Shown here piece after piece: positions 43,800-54,840 of a stretch of DNA of 64,000 nt (the stretch's first letter is position 1; every line of letters starts with the position of its first letter). The notes below the pieces were generated by a model that saw only the letters and a list, made by a program, of their open reading frames with translations, did not search any database and was not told the origin of the DNA. Source of the DNA: Puccinia triticina (Eukaryota > Basidiomycota > Pucciniomycetes > Pucciniales > Pucciniaceae). The position numbers and the translations under genes are program-made. The stretch covers positions 4,278,001-4,342,000 of the forward strand of contig NC_070571.1 of assembly GCF_026914185.1 (NCBI RefSeq). Reading direction: 5' to 3'.

Positions 43800-43967
43800 T
43801 GGTGTTCAAAATTGCATAAGATGTGTTTACATAACAGCATAACATGTGATTTTGGCTGGGAGATATCAGTGTACATAAAACTTAAAGTGACATCTCCCAG
43901 CAAAAACTGCAGCTTATGCTGTTATGTAAAAAAATCTTATGCAATTTTGAACACCATGATTGCCTCG
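43800..43967. mobile_element. MITE with ends GGTGTTCAAAATTGCATAAG
   Basis: Near-perfect ends flank an inner inverted pair around CTGGGAGATRTCA. Flanks suggest a TA or AT target, one side mutated. A second copy follows at 44002. Confidence 0.75.
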
Positions 43968-44001
43968 CGCGGCGGTAGATGACTAAATGTATACACAATT
44001 G

Positions 44002-44131
44002 TGGTGTTCAAAATTGCATAAGATCTTTCTACATAAAATTATAAACTGCAATTTTGGCTGGGAGATGTCACTTTAAGTTTTGTGCACACTGACATCTCCC
44101 AGCCAAAATTGGCTTTATGATTTTATGTAAA
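44002..44131. mobile_element. Second copy of the same MITE, cut by a Helitron-like end
   Basis: Matches the copy at 43800 from GGTGTTCAAAATTGCATAAG through the inner inverted pair to TTATGTAA. It then stops exactly at 44131, where A precedes CTAG of the Helitron-like 3' end. Confidence 0.75.
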
Positions 44132-44160
44132 CTAGAGGCCAAGGCAGCTGCGCCGCTGCA
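44132..44160 (-). mobile_element. Helitron-like 3' terminus, minus orientation
   Basis: On the minus strand GCGGCGCAGCTGCC, TTGGCCT, CTAG, T. It abuts an interrupted MITE, giving an exact insertion point between A and T in the plus-strand target. Confidence 0.65.
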
Positions 44161-45720
44161 GAGTTTAAAACCCCAAAAACCAAGAACCATCACATTCTAT
44201 TATTCCTTTTGAGTAAAAGTTGAGTTAGGGGCCAGATGGAGGTGACAGGAAGGGTAATCTTCAGTTAATGTGAGACAAGAATTGGTGATTCAGTGTTGTG
44301 CAGTTTGATTATGACTTGGAAAGTTTTGTCTTGTGATTTGTAACAAGTGAAACATGCATTGTGGATTTTGATCTGAAGAAATTCAATCTAGATAGCAAGC
44401 AGATAAAACATTAACACATCCATTGGTGGATCAGTCAGACTTACATTTGGTGTGGGAAGGGGCAAAGTATAGAGACCAATTAATGACCATTGCCTCTCAT
44501 TTAAGGTCCTATGTGGAAAGGTTAATGAATGGGTTTTCACAGTATGCAAAAGCGATTTATGGAGGTTTTCCATCCAAGAATCATCATTTAAATGGAATTG
44601 CTGTCAATATTAAACCCCAGGCTCTAGAGGCAAAGAATCATTTGTCTCTGGTTCAAGCATCTGTGTGTTAAGTCCCCCAATGAGTGCCATCATGTGAGCC
44701 CATGTACAATCTTCATGAGCAATGTCTTCTTCATGGAATTGCCAGTTTTCCTGTTCCTGAGTTTGATCAGCCTCCCAAGGGGTACCCTTGACCTCCTCAA
44801 TTCATTGCGCTGTTGGACATTGTTCTTGTGTGCGGCATTTTTGACATGCTTGTGCCAGTCCTTTCCTTGCTTGGGGAAATACATAGTATGTAACACTCTC
44901 TTTGTGGGTTTAGTCTTTTGACAAGGAGGAATATGTGAGCCTTTTTGTCACAAACAACTGAAGTAGTGGAGAAAAGGCATACCTGGCTCATCAGTGGGGC
45001 CCATTTCAGCCGCAGATTGATGATTGTGTGGTTCTGGTGTTGGATGAAATTTTCACTACATGTCAAATGCTCAATCTCCATCTCAAATAAGCCTCTAGAA
45101 TTTTCACCTCAAGCTCTGGGAGCGAACTAACCCAGTACCTTCAAGATCACACTCCACACCATTGACTGAACCCCGCCAATTGGCAATATTGAATCAAGGT
45201 AAATTCAACATTATCAAGCACTCATCTGAATGTCATATCAATCAGTGCATCTCAGTCAAGCGCAGGCGTAGTTCTCAAGACACAGAGGATACTTGATCAG
45301 GGGGAGGAGAGGTACTTTGCTTGCTCGCTGTTTCTCAATCTTAGGTTTCATCAACTCAATGCTCTTTATATTTTCTCAGTTTACATATTCTCTCATAGTC
45401 TATCGCCAACATCAACAGCCTGTCTAGTCAATAAAACTAAACCTCAATAGGTAAAATTATTCAATGTTTTCACACATTTTCCTATCTTTTATTAACCATT
45501 GTTTTTGTTAGATTTACTACTACTGGAATTTAAGTGTTTGCAATAAATCAAGACTTCTCTGAACTACACCTAGGTGTGTGAATTTGTGAAGTGGGATCTG
45601 AGTGGGTTGTTTTGTATGAGAAGCGGATCTTGGCTGGGGCAGGAAGTGTTTATGGTTTCACCTCACCAAGTGCTGGGGAAGGAAGCGTTACAGTTTCACC
45701 TTGCCTCACCTCTGAGGTGA
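44161..45720. other. Non-coding or unrecognised, probably Helitron interior
   Basis: Minus-strand frames at 44690-45081 (for example PKQGKDWHKHVKNAAHK) look protein-like in composition but match nothing I know. The rest is AT-rich. Confidence 0.35.
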
Positions 45721-46243
45721 AACCAAGGGTCTCTTCAAGGTGTTTCTGGGGGTCGTTGAACGCAAGCGCCCTCCGCCCACATCCCACACCTCTTGGGGCT
45801 GCCCTCATGGCTTGCCCGACCCGGCTCAAAGGCTCCGATGGGGCCTCTCTGGGCCTACGCCTCAACAGGGCGGCGGTATGGCCGTGGAGGCATGTGGCCG
45901 ACTCCCGGGCGACCCCGGGGCCATAATCACCCCAAGGCGCCCCCCGTCCTGCCGGCGGCCAGCCTTGGCAACGCCATGATGAACCCCAAGGGTCTCTTCA
46001 AGGTGTTTCTGGGGGTTGTTGAATGCGCTGCCCGAATCCCACACCCCTCGGGGCTGCCCTCATGGCTTGCCCGACCCAGCTCGAAGGCTCCGATGGGGCC
46101 TCTCTGGGCCTACGCCTCAACAGGCCGGCGGTACGGCCGTGGAGGCATGTGGCCGACTCTCGGGCGACCCCGGGGCCATACTCACCCCAAGGCACCCCCC
46201 GTCCTGCCGGCGGCCAGCCTCGGCGACGCCATGATGGACCCGC
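45721..46243. repeat. GC-rich tandem duplication of about 263 bp
   Basis: Copy 1 45721-45983 and copy 2 45984-46243, both with AAGGGTCTCTTCAAGGTGTT, CTCATGGCTTGCCCGACCC and CATGTGGCCGACTC. Differences include several C/T changes at CpG. Long open frames on both strands reflect GC content. Confidence 0.88.
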
Positions 46244-47398
46244 GGGGCGCCCCCCCCCCCCCCCCTGCCGAAGCGGCGTACTACGCCGCGTAGGGGTGCC
46301 AGATGGGGGCGTACCTGGGGCGCCCAGGTCAATGGCAATACCATGTTGTACATGAGGGCGTCACCTCAACCGGTGGCGCCCCGGTTCATGACAGGGGGCG
46401 TCACGATGACTGTGTGTCCTCATGAGCCCCAGTGGCGCCAATGTGGCGCCTGCACTGCTGGTGCGCCGGCTGAGCGCCCCGAGCGGGGAGCGAGCTTAAC
46501 TAAGCCTCTCCGAGCAGGCGCGGAGCGTCTCCAGGGTGCTCGCGAGGGACTGGTGTTAAGTTCGAGCGGGGAGGGGTGGCAAGAGGCCAAGCAGACGGCC
46601 GGGAGTGAATACGAGGCCCCAAGCCTCCTGGATCCTCCTGCATCTCTCCGCCCCGAGGAGCAGCAGCGCATACAGCGTGGATGCACTGCCTACGTAAATC
46701 CTCCGCTCCTGAGCAAAAAAAGTAAACGACGCATACAGGTATGGTATGGTGCCCCACCTGTACCTGTCAAGCCGAGCCCAGAGGCCGGCGAGGGACCAAA
46801 TACTTGCAGGAGGCATGTGCGATATGCACGTGGCTGTGATCTGGACATGCGGGGCTAGTCAGCATGACATATCTTTTGTGCTGAGCTTCGGCTTGGTTTC
46901 CAGGCGTCAGGAGGAGACGGAGACGCTGGGGAAAGCTTGTTGACGATCGGGCGCATATATATATATGCCGATGCCGCCGGACAGTTGTGGGACACAAGGT
47001 TGTGGAGGCAGTGCAGTCAAGTCACTATCGGTGCGATTGGGCAACTTTGTCATGCTGGATGGTGTGGCATTGTCACTGCGAGTAATCAGAACAAGACATT
47101 TCATAGAATGGAAGCGGCAAGAACTCTGGACAAAGGCATGGCAGAAAAGATAATCCAAACAACGGCGAACAGCACATGGTAATATATATAGATATACGGT
47201 TCCCACTTTTGTTTTCATGGTGAGAGGAAGGAGGAAAGGAAAAAATACAGGACCGTTATGAAGGGAGAGCCAGGAAAGACGGGAACGCAATGGAATTAGG
47301 CATAACAGAAAAGGCAAAAAATGGACCGAAGTGGCAAACAAAGAAGAAGACAAAGAAAGATCAAGATGGGATATCAGAGGGGAAGGGAGACAGCCGGA
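46244..47398. other. No gene recognised
   Basis: A C-run at about 46247-46265, then GC-rich sequence with open frames on both strands and no recognisable motif. TA microsatellites lie near 46957 and 47183. It borders the 3' side of the H1 copy. Confidence 0.4.
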
Positions 47399-48086
47399 TC
47401 ACGATTTCATCGCTGCTGCTTTGACTTTCTTTGTCGTAGAGCTTGTCTTCTTGCCAGTAGACTGTAGTAAGTAAAGAGTGCCAATTAGTACCGATCAGAC
47501 GTGCTGGGGATGAGTGGAAAGGAGAACTTACTGCCTTAGCGGCGGCGACTTTCTTTGTGGGGGCGGTGGGGACCTTCTTGGTTACCTTCTTGGCAGCGGC
47601 TGGGGCCTTTACTTTCTCGGCGGCGGGCTTCTTAGCGACGGGCTTGCTGGCAGGCTTGGCGGCTTTGGGGGCTGGTTTCTGCGAGACGGAAGCGGAGTCA
47701 ACAACGGCACCAGTGGGAGCTGCAGGATGAGGATGGACTTACGGGCTCTTTGACTTCCGAGACGGGTTTGACGGGTTTGGCTAGTTTGACCTTGCCGCTG
47801 GCGCCCTTGGGCAGAGCGAAAACACCTTTCTCGGCCCCTCAAGCAATGGCTTTGTTCAGACGAGCAATGTTGGCCGGGGTGTCAAGAACCTTGAAGCGGA
47901 AAGCGAGATATCTGCGAACGTGGAGTAATGGGGTCAAAAAACATGTAAAGATCGCGGCGGGGGCAGAAAATTGGCTTACTTCTTGTTGGCTGGTTGACTG
48001 ACGCCACCCCGGACGTTTTCCTTGTCGTTCTTGATTGCATCCTTGATCATGTCCTCCATGGTAAATTTGATTTCGGTGGGTGCGGC
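47399..48086 (-). pseudogene. Linker histone H1 copy, one nonsense codon, 5' exon unseen
   Basis: Four exons join in frame with canonical introns: 47980-48086, 47743-47911, 47532-47678 and 47399-47461. Exon one plus two encode the H15 globular domain: TEIKFTMEDMIKDAIKND, GGVSQPANKK, YLAFRFKVLDTPANIARLNK, EKGVFALPKGASGKVKLAKP. Exons three and four are the Lys/Ala/Pro-rich tail (KPAPKAAKPASKPVAKKPAA and on) ending STGKKTSSTTKKVKAAAMKS and TGA. Linker histone binds nucleosomal entry DNA. A TGA at 47839-47841 interrupts the domain after LNKAIA. The N-terminal exon before the splice site at 48087 was not found; a TATATAAAC-type box lies at about 48399 (minus TTTATATA). Confidence 0.88.
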
Positions 48087-48859
48087 CTGCAGACGAAGAT
48101 CGAAGTTGGTCAGATGTGCAATGCTTGGACTCTGCCCTGCTGTGTTGCGAATGAAATGCGCGAGGCGAGCGGAGTGGGTGGCGCGGCATGTAGCAACCAT
48201 CGTGGCAAACCTTTGTAGTAGGGGCAGCCCGCTGCCTTGGAGCATAGTGACTGGTACAGCCAGTACTCAACCCTCCATGGTACACACAACATACAGCATG
48301 GAGGGCGACGCCACCGCCACGCTGCTGCCTCGCGACTGCCCGCACAGTTCTTGTAGACATACATACCCAAAAACTCAAGGTGGGTGAGTTGGTTGGGGTA
48401 TATAAACCTGGGGTTTGGATTTTTCTAACCTCAGGACGTTCTCTGCCACTGCACTTCCAGCTGGCAGCTCGTCCTCAACCCCTCCGCTGTTGCACTTGCG
48501 CAGTTTGAGGGTTAATTCTCGATGACCCCCCTTTGCAATTGCCTTAAATGCGGCGGGCTGGGGGTTATCTGCCCAATACTTGCAACCTCTCTAGAAGAGG
48601 ATGGGTATTGGTTCTGGTGTTGTTGTTTGACTTCCTTTTTTTGCTTGTTATTATTTTGTAGGGGAAACCCTTGATCTTTGTTTTTGTGATTGTCTGTCTT
48701 TAATAAACTTAGATTTGCCCTGGACGCAATATATATGACAGGTATCCAATGCTACATTGCTTCTTTGTTGAATAGACACTACTTAAAATAGGTTCACTAC
48801 TTAAAATAGGTTCATCTCATAAAATTTTGTATCTTCATGTTGATAGTATTTTTTTAACT
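48087..48859. other. H1 upstream region and AT-rich flank
   Basis: Holds the TATA-like box at about 48399 (minus). CACTACTTAAAATAGGTT is tandemly repeated at 48777-48812. No gene seen. Confidence 0.45.
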
Positions 48860-50045
48860 TGACTCCCTCCTCCACAACACAGATTTACGAGTATTAGTAG
48901 CAATTTCTCCCAGCTCAATATAATACAAGCTTTTATGCTAAAAAAGGAATTAATTGGAGTCATTATTTGAAATTTTATTTTTGTATACTTTGTATGCCAA
49001 TATGTATTCAATCTGATACAATTTTTGTGAGATTACTCTACCAGAAACCAAATTAGCTATGATCATTGTTAATCTGTGTCAAGCAAGGGTTCCAGTGCTT
49101 GCTAGGCCACATCTTGGGGTTGGTTCTTGTATACCCCAGCTAGCTTGATGGTACATAATTGATCATCTCCCCATAAAACTGGTGAGAAAATTTGCTATGC
49201 TTTTGAATTCAGAAGAATCATTGAGTATAACTGGAATAATGATTGACTCCTGGAATTTGAGTTTTCCAAAACACACATACATACATCAGTTGGCCCATGT
49301 TGTTGTCGGCCTACCATAGCTAGATTGATGTCTCCAAATTGTATATGATTTTCCATAAACTTTTTGCACAAAGATATTTTGTTTTGGAATGTTTGGAATA
49401 AAGAAAAATTGTTGAGCATAAGTGAAATAACAATTGGCCACTGGAAATTGTGATCATTGGAAAAGCACAGATATTTCCATGGGCACATATATATTGTTAT
49501 GGGTTACCAAGCTGGAGTAATTGTTTTAAAGCAGCTATAATTTGTCTATAATCCTTATGCAATCAATTCCCATGCTTCGGAACCAAGAAAAAGCATTGAT
49601 TATAACTGAAATAGGGGTGTTCAAAGTTGACTGCATAAAATCATAACACCATAAATTCATAAAATTTTAATCTGAAAAAAATGTGTAACACCCAATCATT
49701 AAAAAAAGAGCAACAATTCTAAAATGGTACATAAAAAATGATCACTCAAAAGTGTTATGATTTTATGATTTTATGATTTGAAAAAAATATGATTTCAACT
49801 TTGAACACCCTTAATAAAGATTTCCTGAATACTGGATGCGTGTAAAGTTTTCCAAAGACACATGTACACATCCATCAGACAAACCAGTTTAAACATACAT
49901 CCTGATATAAATTATCTCCAAATAGTGTTTCAAAACTACTTCATGAAGCCCATGTGTAGATACACAGAGTTATTTTATTGGGGTTGGACTGGGATAAACT
50001 ACCACTAATACTCGTAAATATGTGTTTTGGAGAGGTCAAGTCACA
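48860..50045. repeat. Inverted-end region with three diverged tandem modules
   Basis: The ends (about 48872-48940 and 49970-50040) are inverted copies sharing ATTTACGAGTATTAGT and TCCCAG. Inside, three modules at about 49195, 49390 and 49575 share a TAAGAAAAAT.GTTGA, ATAACTGGAATA and TTTTCCAAA.ACACA order. The third module carries the MITE at 49614. It may be a larger non-autonomous transposon. Confidence 0.6.
49614..49811. mobile_element. 198-bp MITE, TA target, ends RGGGTGTTCAAAGTTGA
   Basis: Ends GGGGTGTTCAAAGTTGA and (inverted) AGGGTGTTCAAAGTTGA, flanked by TA at 49612-49613 and 49812-49813. The sister modules show the empty site with a single TA (CTGGAATAATGATT and GTGAAATAACAATT). Confidence 0.88.
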
Positions 50046-50266
50046 AGAAAGTGAATCAATTTGAAGGGACAACATTATAACGTAAAAAATGAAGTAATTT
50101 TCCATAGTGTGTATGTGAAAACCAGCTGTGTAGAATCTAAGGTCTTGTCCTATCAAGTTTGCAGCGGCAGGGTATGCACCGTTGAAAATTTAGTGCTTCT
50201 TGGTGCTTTCATGTAATTTTCCCGGAACATACGTCTCGACCTGCTTTTCTTGAAACCTCATCTTCA

Positions 50267-53200
50267 TTGCTTATCCATCCAAAACTTCAATCAACTCCTG
50301 AGCTGAACAATCTCCGAATGCTGCCCAGAAAGACCCAAACTGATTTTTACAAGTTTCATTACCGCTGTCAACTCCCAGTAACCAAAACACGCTTGCAAAG
50401 AAAAACTCAACTTGATTGTCTGAAAAGAGTCAAGGCAGAGGTCAGCAACTGTACCAGTCAAAACATTAATGGTGCAACCAATCAAGATCAAAACGTAGAG
50501 GAATCAGCATCTCACCCCAAAGTTGAACAAGAAACAGATGACCAAAACCCACTAGGATTCAGCAAGAACTCACCCTGGGAAGATAATGATGTGATCATGA
50601 ATGAAGAAGAAGCCGCTTCCCTCGCTTGTATTTGATCCCTTCACCAACAGCTCATTCAGCAGCAAAAAAATCGTAATTGGATTGATTTAATGGGAGCTTT
50701 GTTCCCTGTGTATCTCTACTTGAAGAAACAGACCTCAAATTGGACGCTTCCATGCGCGTTTGACGATTTTTCATTGCTTGTTTGTAACTGCACGCCAGAT
50801 CAGTACAAGCCTCGCGATGTGGACCTGATTGACTTAATGGGTAGGGAATTATTATCTGGAGAAATTTCCTATTGCCTCTCAGCTGATTGTGTGGTTGTGT
50901 TTTTAGGCCAAAAGCGGGCAAAATTTGTGTTCTGCTCTTGCACCCCAGATCCAGTCCGTTTACTTGCAAATGGATATTTATCATTGACTCCCATTTTCCC
51001 TCAGACAGCTTTCTCCGTTTGGCTACTCAATTTTTACGACTTGCTCTGGAACTTCTGTAATGTGCACACAACTTCCTCTTGTAAGACTTTACAACGATGG
51101 AATGAATCCATTTCAATGAAACTTTCTGTCAAGACATCATCCAAGGTAAACAAATTACTCTTTTCATGGTTTGTTCCTCTAAGTTTCATCCTGTCTGACA
51201 TTTTATAGCCCCGAGAGCTCCGACGAAACTTAGCAGCATCAATTGATGTGTACCGTAATCTGAAGAGCATGCAGCGCAATCTAGTTCACATCGTCACATC
51301 AACCAACAAGCAAGATATATTGGCGCAGCGATCTTGTCCGGCTTGTTTTGGTGTTACGCTTCCTGTCAATGATGCGGTAACCTCAGAGGATGATTCAGCC
51401 CAGCCAAACAATAACAATAATGTTTCGACTCAGTCATCTGATACAAACAAAGTTTTCATATGCCTCAATGGCAATTTCCAGCACCGTCACCACAAACGTG
51501 CCTCCAAGAACTATGTTGAAATCAAAAATCAAACTTTTTTTATTCCTCCTGAAGATATTGAAACTTCTAATGTTGAGATACGTGAAGCTGAGATTGCTAA
51601 GCGAGTATCTCAAAAAGCGGTATTCTTTTCCATCCAGCTTGTGTAGTCCACTGGTTGTAACTAACACATTTGCCACAATCTTCATCTATTTAGAAAGACA
51701 ACTGCACACAACAGCACAAAGCCGCCAATGACCGTCGAAACGCGAGCTCTTGGAAAGGTTGTGACAATACTGGGCTGTTTGGATGCTGCTGCCATCACGA
51801 CTCAGTCATCTTATTCTGCAATATTCACAAAACAGGGGAAGGACGTGGTCTACCGATGTCTATATTAAAACAGCTTTTTGATGATATCAATCCAAACGTT
51901 CAACTCGGTGTACTATACAATATTGGGTGCACACTTGAGAAATTTTTTAAAGCCCGTGGTCTCCTCAGCAATCAACTACCGCAAATGTCCTTTGCAACAG
52001 CAGTTTTTCACTCATACGTTCATGATTGGCCATGTCAGCTAGAATTTAACCCACGGTATAATGAAGGGTGGGGTTTGACTGATGGCGAGGGCTTGGAGCG
52101 TCTTTGGTCCGACTACTCCCCTCTTGTAGGTCCCCTCCGTCACGTAACAAGGAATCGTCGTTTTGGTTCTCTCAACCACTGGACTTTTTTCCGCAATATG
52201 CGGGGAATAGAAAATCTTTGTGGGTTCTGATTTGAAATCTCATCCTATTGTTCTATGTATTATCTACTTATTTTGTGTTATTTTTTCACCAGTACTGGTA
52301 TTGAAAAGGAAATTTACTCATGCAATTGCTACTAAGATGGAATCTGAGGGCGTTATCCAAAAGCTGTTGTGTGAAAAAAATCCCCATGACTCCGTAGAAT
52401 ACTTTACTGTAGATTTTTTTTGGGCTCAATGGCAAAACCAGAGACTCTTTGAACTCAATAGAAGCCAGAACAAATGAGCTCAATTAGAGGAACAAGCACA
52501 GTTTTTTGAAAGAGGAGAAGCCCTCAAAAGCTTAGCGTACATTGTTCTGACTCGGTCTTGTTACGTATTGAGTGGCACACTGACTGAAAGAACTTTTTCA
52601 AGCAAATCACTTGTTGCTCACTTGGAAAATCCTCCACCCAACGCGGAAGCAGAGCACGCACTGAAAACTTTGGAGCAAATACGAGAATTGAGGAAACAGC
52701 AAGACAAAGAAGCGGAAAACCTGGGGTCGTTTTTCTCAGCCGAGCCAGGAATTGATCGGAATCGTTAGTGACCACATTCCTCAAAATTATGTTATTTTAA
52801 TGATTTATCCTTTTTCTCATCTTAGCTGAAAAAGAAAGGAGGCTGGTCTTGCTTTGGAGCGCGAAAACTGCTCTCTACAAATGTGCCGTACAGATTCAAG
52901 GGGAGACGCAACCGCTACGCGATTCAAAGTCTCGTGGTCAGCGGCTGGGTACAGTCTTGAAAGAAAAGATTTTTGATGCACTTGCGCGTCGCAAGAAGAC
53001 TGCGACCAGGTTCCTGAAGATATTTTGCGATCGTCAAATAGATTATCTCAAAAACCACGCTCCTGATGAGCTGAGTTGGCCCGAAAACAAAGCTATTGGA
53101 TACAATGATTTCATCAAGCTTCCACTTGACAACCCCTTTTGGAACAATGGATCGATGTGCATGTGCAAAGAACCTTGGGCCGTGAATCCTACCGTGCAAT

Positions 53201-53799
53201 CTGGAATTCACGCTGTTTTGCGATTGGATCGTGCAAAGGAGGAGCTGGTACAACTGACAAATGAGCTGCGACGATGTTTGTCTTGGGAGATCCATCATTG
53301 CAATCAGCTGAAACTTTGCATTGATCAGTGTGTTTTTAGTAAGCCTTTGATCTGTCGCTTTTGGCCCTTAAAATGTGGCAGTTGATTGGTCTGACATGAA
53401 AGCTTTCTTGCACTCAGATACCGTTAACGAGAAGCTCAAATCTAATTTGGCGAGGTGACCTATCAAAGCAGGAAAATTGTTGGGGATGAGTTGGAATCCG
53501 TCCAGAAGGAGCACAAAAATTTGCTCCTATCGTGGCACCAGTCAGTTAACGAAATCCTATTGCTAGGCTTTGTGAATCGCAGCATCTTACCCGATGAGTG
53601 GTTTGCACTGGTACAATTCCTCCAACAAAGCACTGTGAAAGACTTCATTGAAGATAGTGTGGATCTGCTATTAGAAGAAACTGTCCTCAATCATCAAGAC
53701 TCAGATGGAGAATCTCTGGATGAAGAAGCAAACAACACCGCAAATCCCTCGGAACACAGATTGCCTGATGAAGACAATGGCCAGCCTGGCGAAATTTAA
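50267..53799 (+). pseudogene. KDZ (Kyakuja-Dileera-Zisupton) family transposase
   Basis: Exons 50267-51145, 51209-51619, 51694-52219, 52293-52763 and from 52826 join in consistent phase through introns of about 60-75 bp. A CxC1-type cysteine region (FSLLVCNC, KFVFCSCTPDPVRLLANGYL) precedes the transposase: CPACFG, the first catalytic Asp position apparently Asn in CLNGNFQHRHH, NASSWKGCDNTGLFGCCCHHD, LGVLYNIGCTLEKF, FHSYVHDWPCQLEFNPRYNE, GLTDGEGLERLWSDYS, TLTERTFS and KEPWAVNPTVQSGIHAVLRL. In-frame TGA codons at 50633-50635 and 52475-52477, and a frameshift near 53453, show decay. The last part (to 53799) is acidic. I could not find terminal repeats. Confidence 0.88.
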
Positions 53800-54219
53800 T
53801 AATAAATCCAGCTTATTAGTTTTGTTCTTTTTGTTATCCCTGTTTTTTTTCCGCTTGTTATCATCACAAATTTTATAATTCAAATACATGAGCGCATCAC
53901 AAAACAAAAATAGTAATAATCTGTTTGTTTCAGGATATAAAGCCTAGACCTAGAGTTTGGCAATACAAAAGGAGGAACAAGTATATATTTTTGGTGCGGT
54001 GTGGAACGGGGTGATTGGAGTGCGATGACCCTGATAGATGAGTCGTATAATTGGACACCGGTGGGTGATCCTTGCCGTTGCATGCAACTTTACGTGATGA
54101 CTTGTTTTTTTTGCGGAGAGAGGTTTGGAGCTCAGGCGCCAGGTTTGGAGTGTAGGCGCGGTGTGGGGTGACAGGTGGACAATAGACTTGTAAAAGTCGC
54201 GCGGGATTGAAGCGGGTTT
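53800..54219. other. 3' flank of the KDZ gene, no gene seen
   Basis: AT-rich, then GC-richer DNA with two near copies of GGTTTGGAGYKYAGGCGC at 54121 and 54142. It should contain the KDZ element end. Confidence 0.4.
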
Positions 54220-54350
54220 TGTTGTAACCTAAGTAGTTAGGTTACAATTAGTGATACTCGCCTATCCAAAGACCATACTATGTCTTCGGGGAATAAGCTC
54301 TTGAGCTTATTCCTCATGATTCATGGAATCTACTTGCTTTTGTCACATCA
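54220..54350 (+). repeat. 5' LTR of Copia B (131 bp)
   Basis: Starts TGTTGTAACC and ends ACATCA, followed by the primer-binding site GGTTATGAGCC. Its tip GTAACCTAAGTAGTTAGGTTAC is palindromic, and the end point is set by the adjacent primer site. Confidence 0.75.
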
Positions 54351-54361
54351 GGTTATGAGCC
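54351..54361 (+). promoter_or_regulatory. Primer-binding site of Copia B
   Basis: GGTTATGAGCC is perfectly complementary to GGCTCATAACC of the initiator tRNA-Met anticodon arm. Confidence 0.65.
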
Positions 54362-54840
54362 TGTAAATCTCGCCATACCAAATCAATCTTTTCTCTCCAG
54401 CAGGGTAGCTTTGAGTCAAGCGTAACCGACCCGCTTTCTTTTCACTCTACGACTTTCAAACTTTGATTATCTTGGGTATCCCAGCGTAGGGAGTAATCAA
54501 CCCGCCTTATTCAAAATTTATCTTCAAATTCTCTTTGTTGGATCTTCAGGGTCGAGCAAAAGTTTTGTGTCTGCTTGTTTGAGATCCTGAGTTCTTCCCC
54601 GCCCACCCCATTAAACTCCCTGACTAGGAGAATCAAGCACGTTGTGATAAGGCTAAACAGTACGCCAAAACTGTGAAACTGCTCCCTGGCACGGTGCAGG
54701 GCCTAGACGCAACCTTGAAAATCCGAAATCTACTCTTCTTTTTTCTTTCTGGAGAACTCAGGAGCTCAAGCAGGTAGTCACAGACTTCCTGTTCTGACTC
54801 AGTTGATCCTTCTCTTTTTTTTCTTCTTTTTTTCCCTTTT

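Noticed and set aside
46343..46858. 171-codon plus-strand open frame
   Set aside because: Overlapping frames of similar length exist on both strands in GC-rich DNA, with no motif or splice context.
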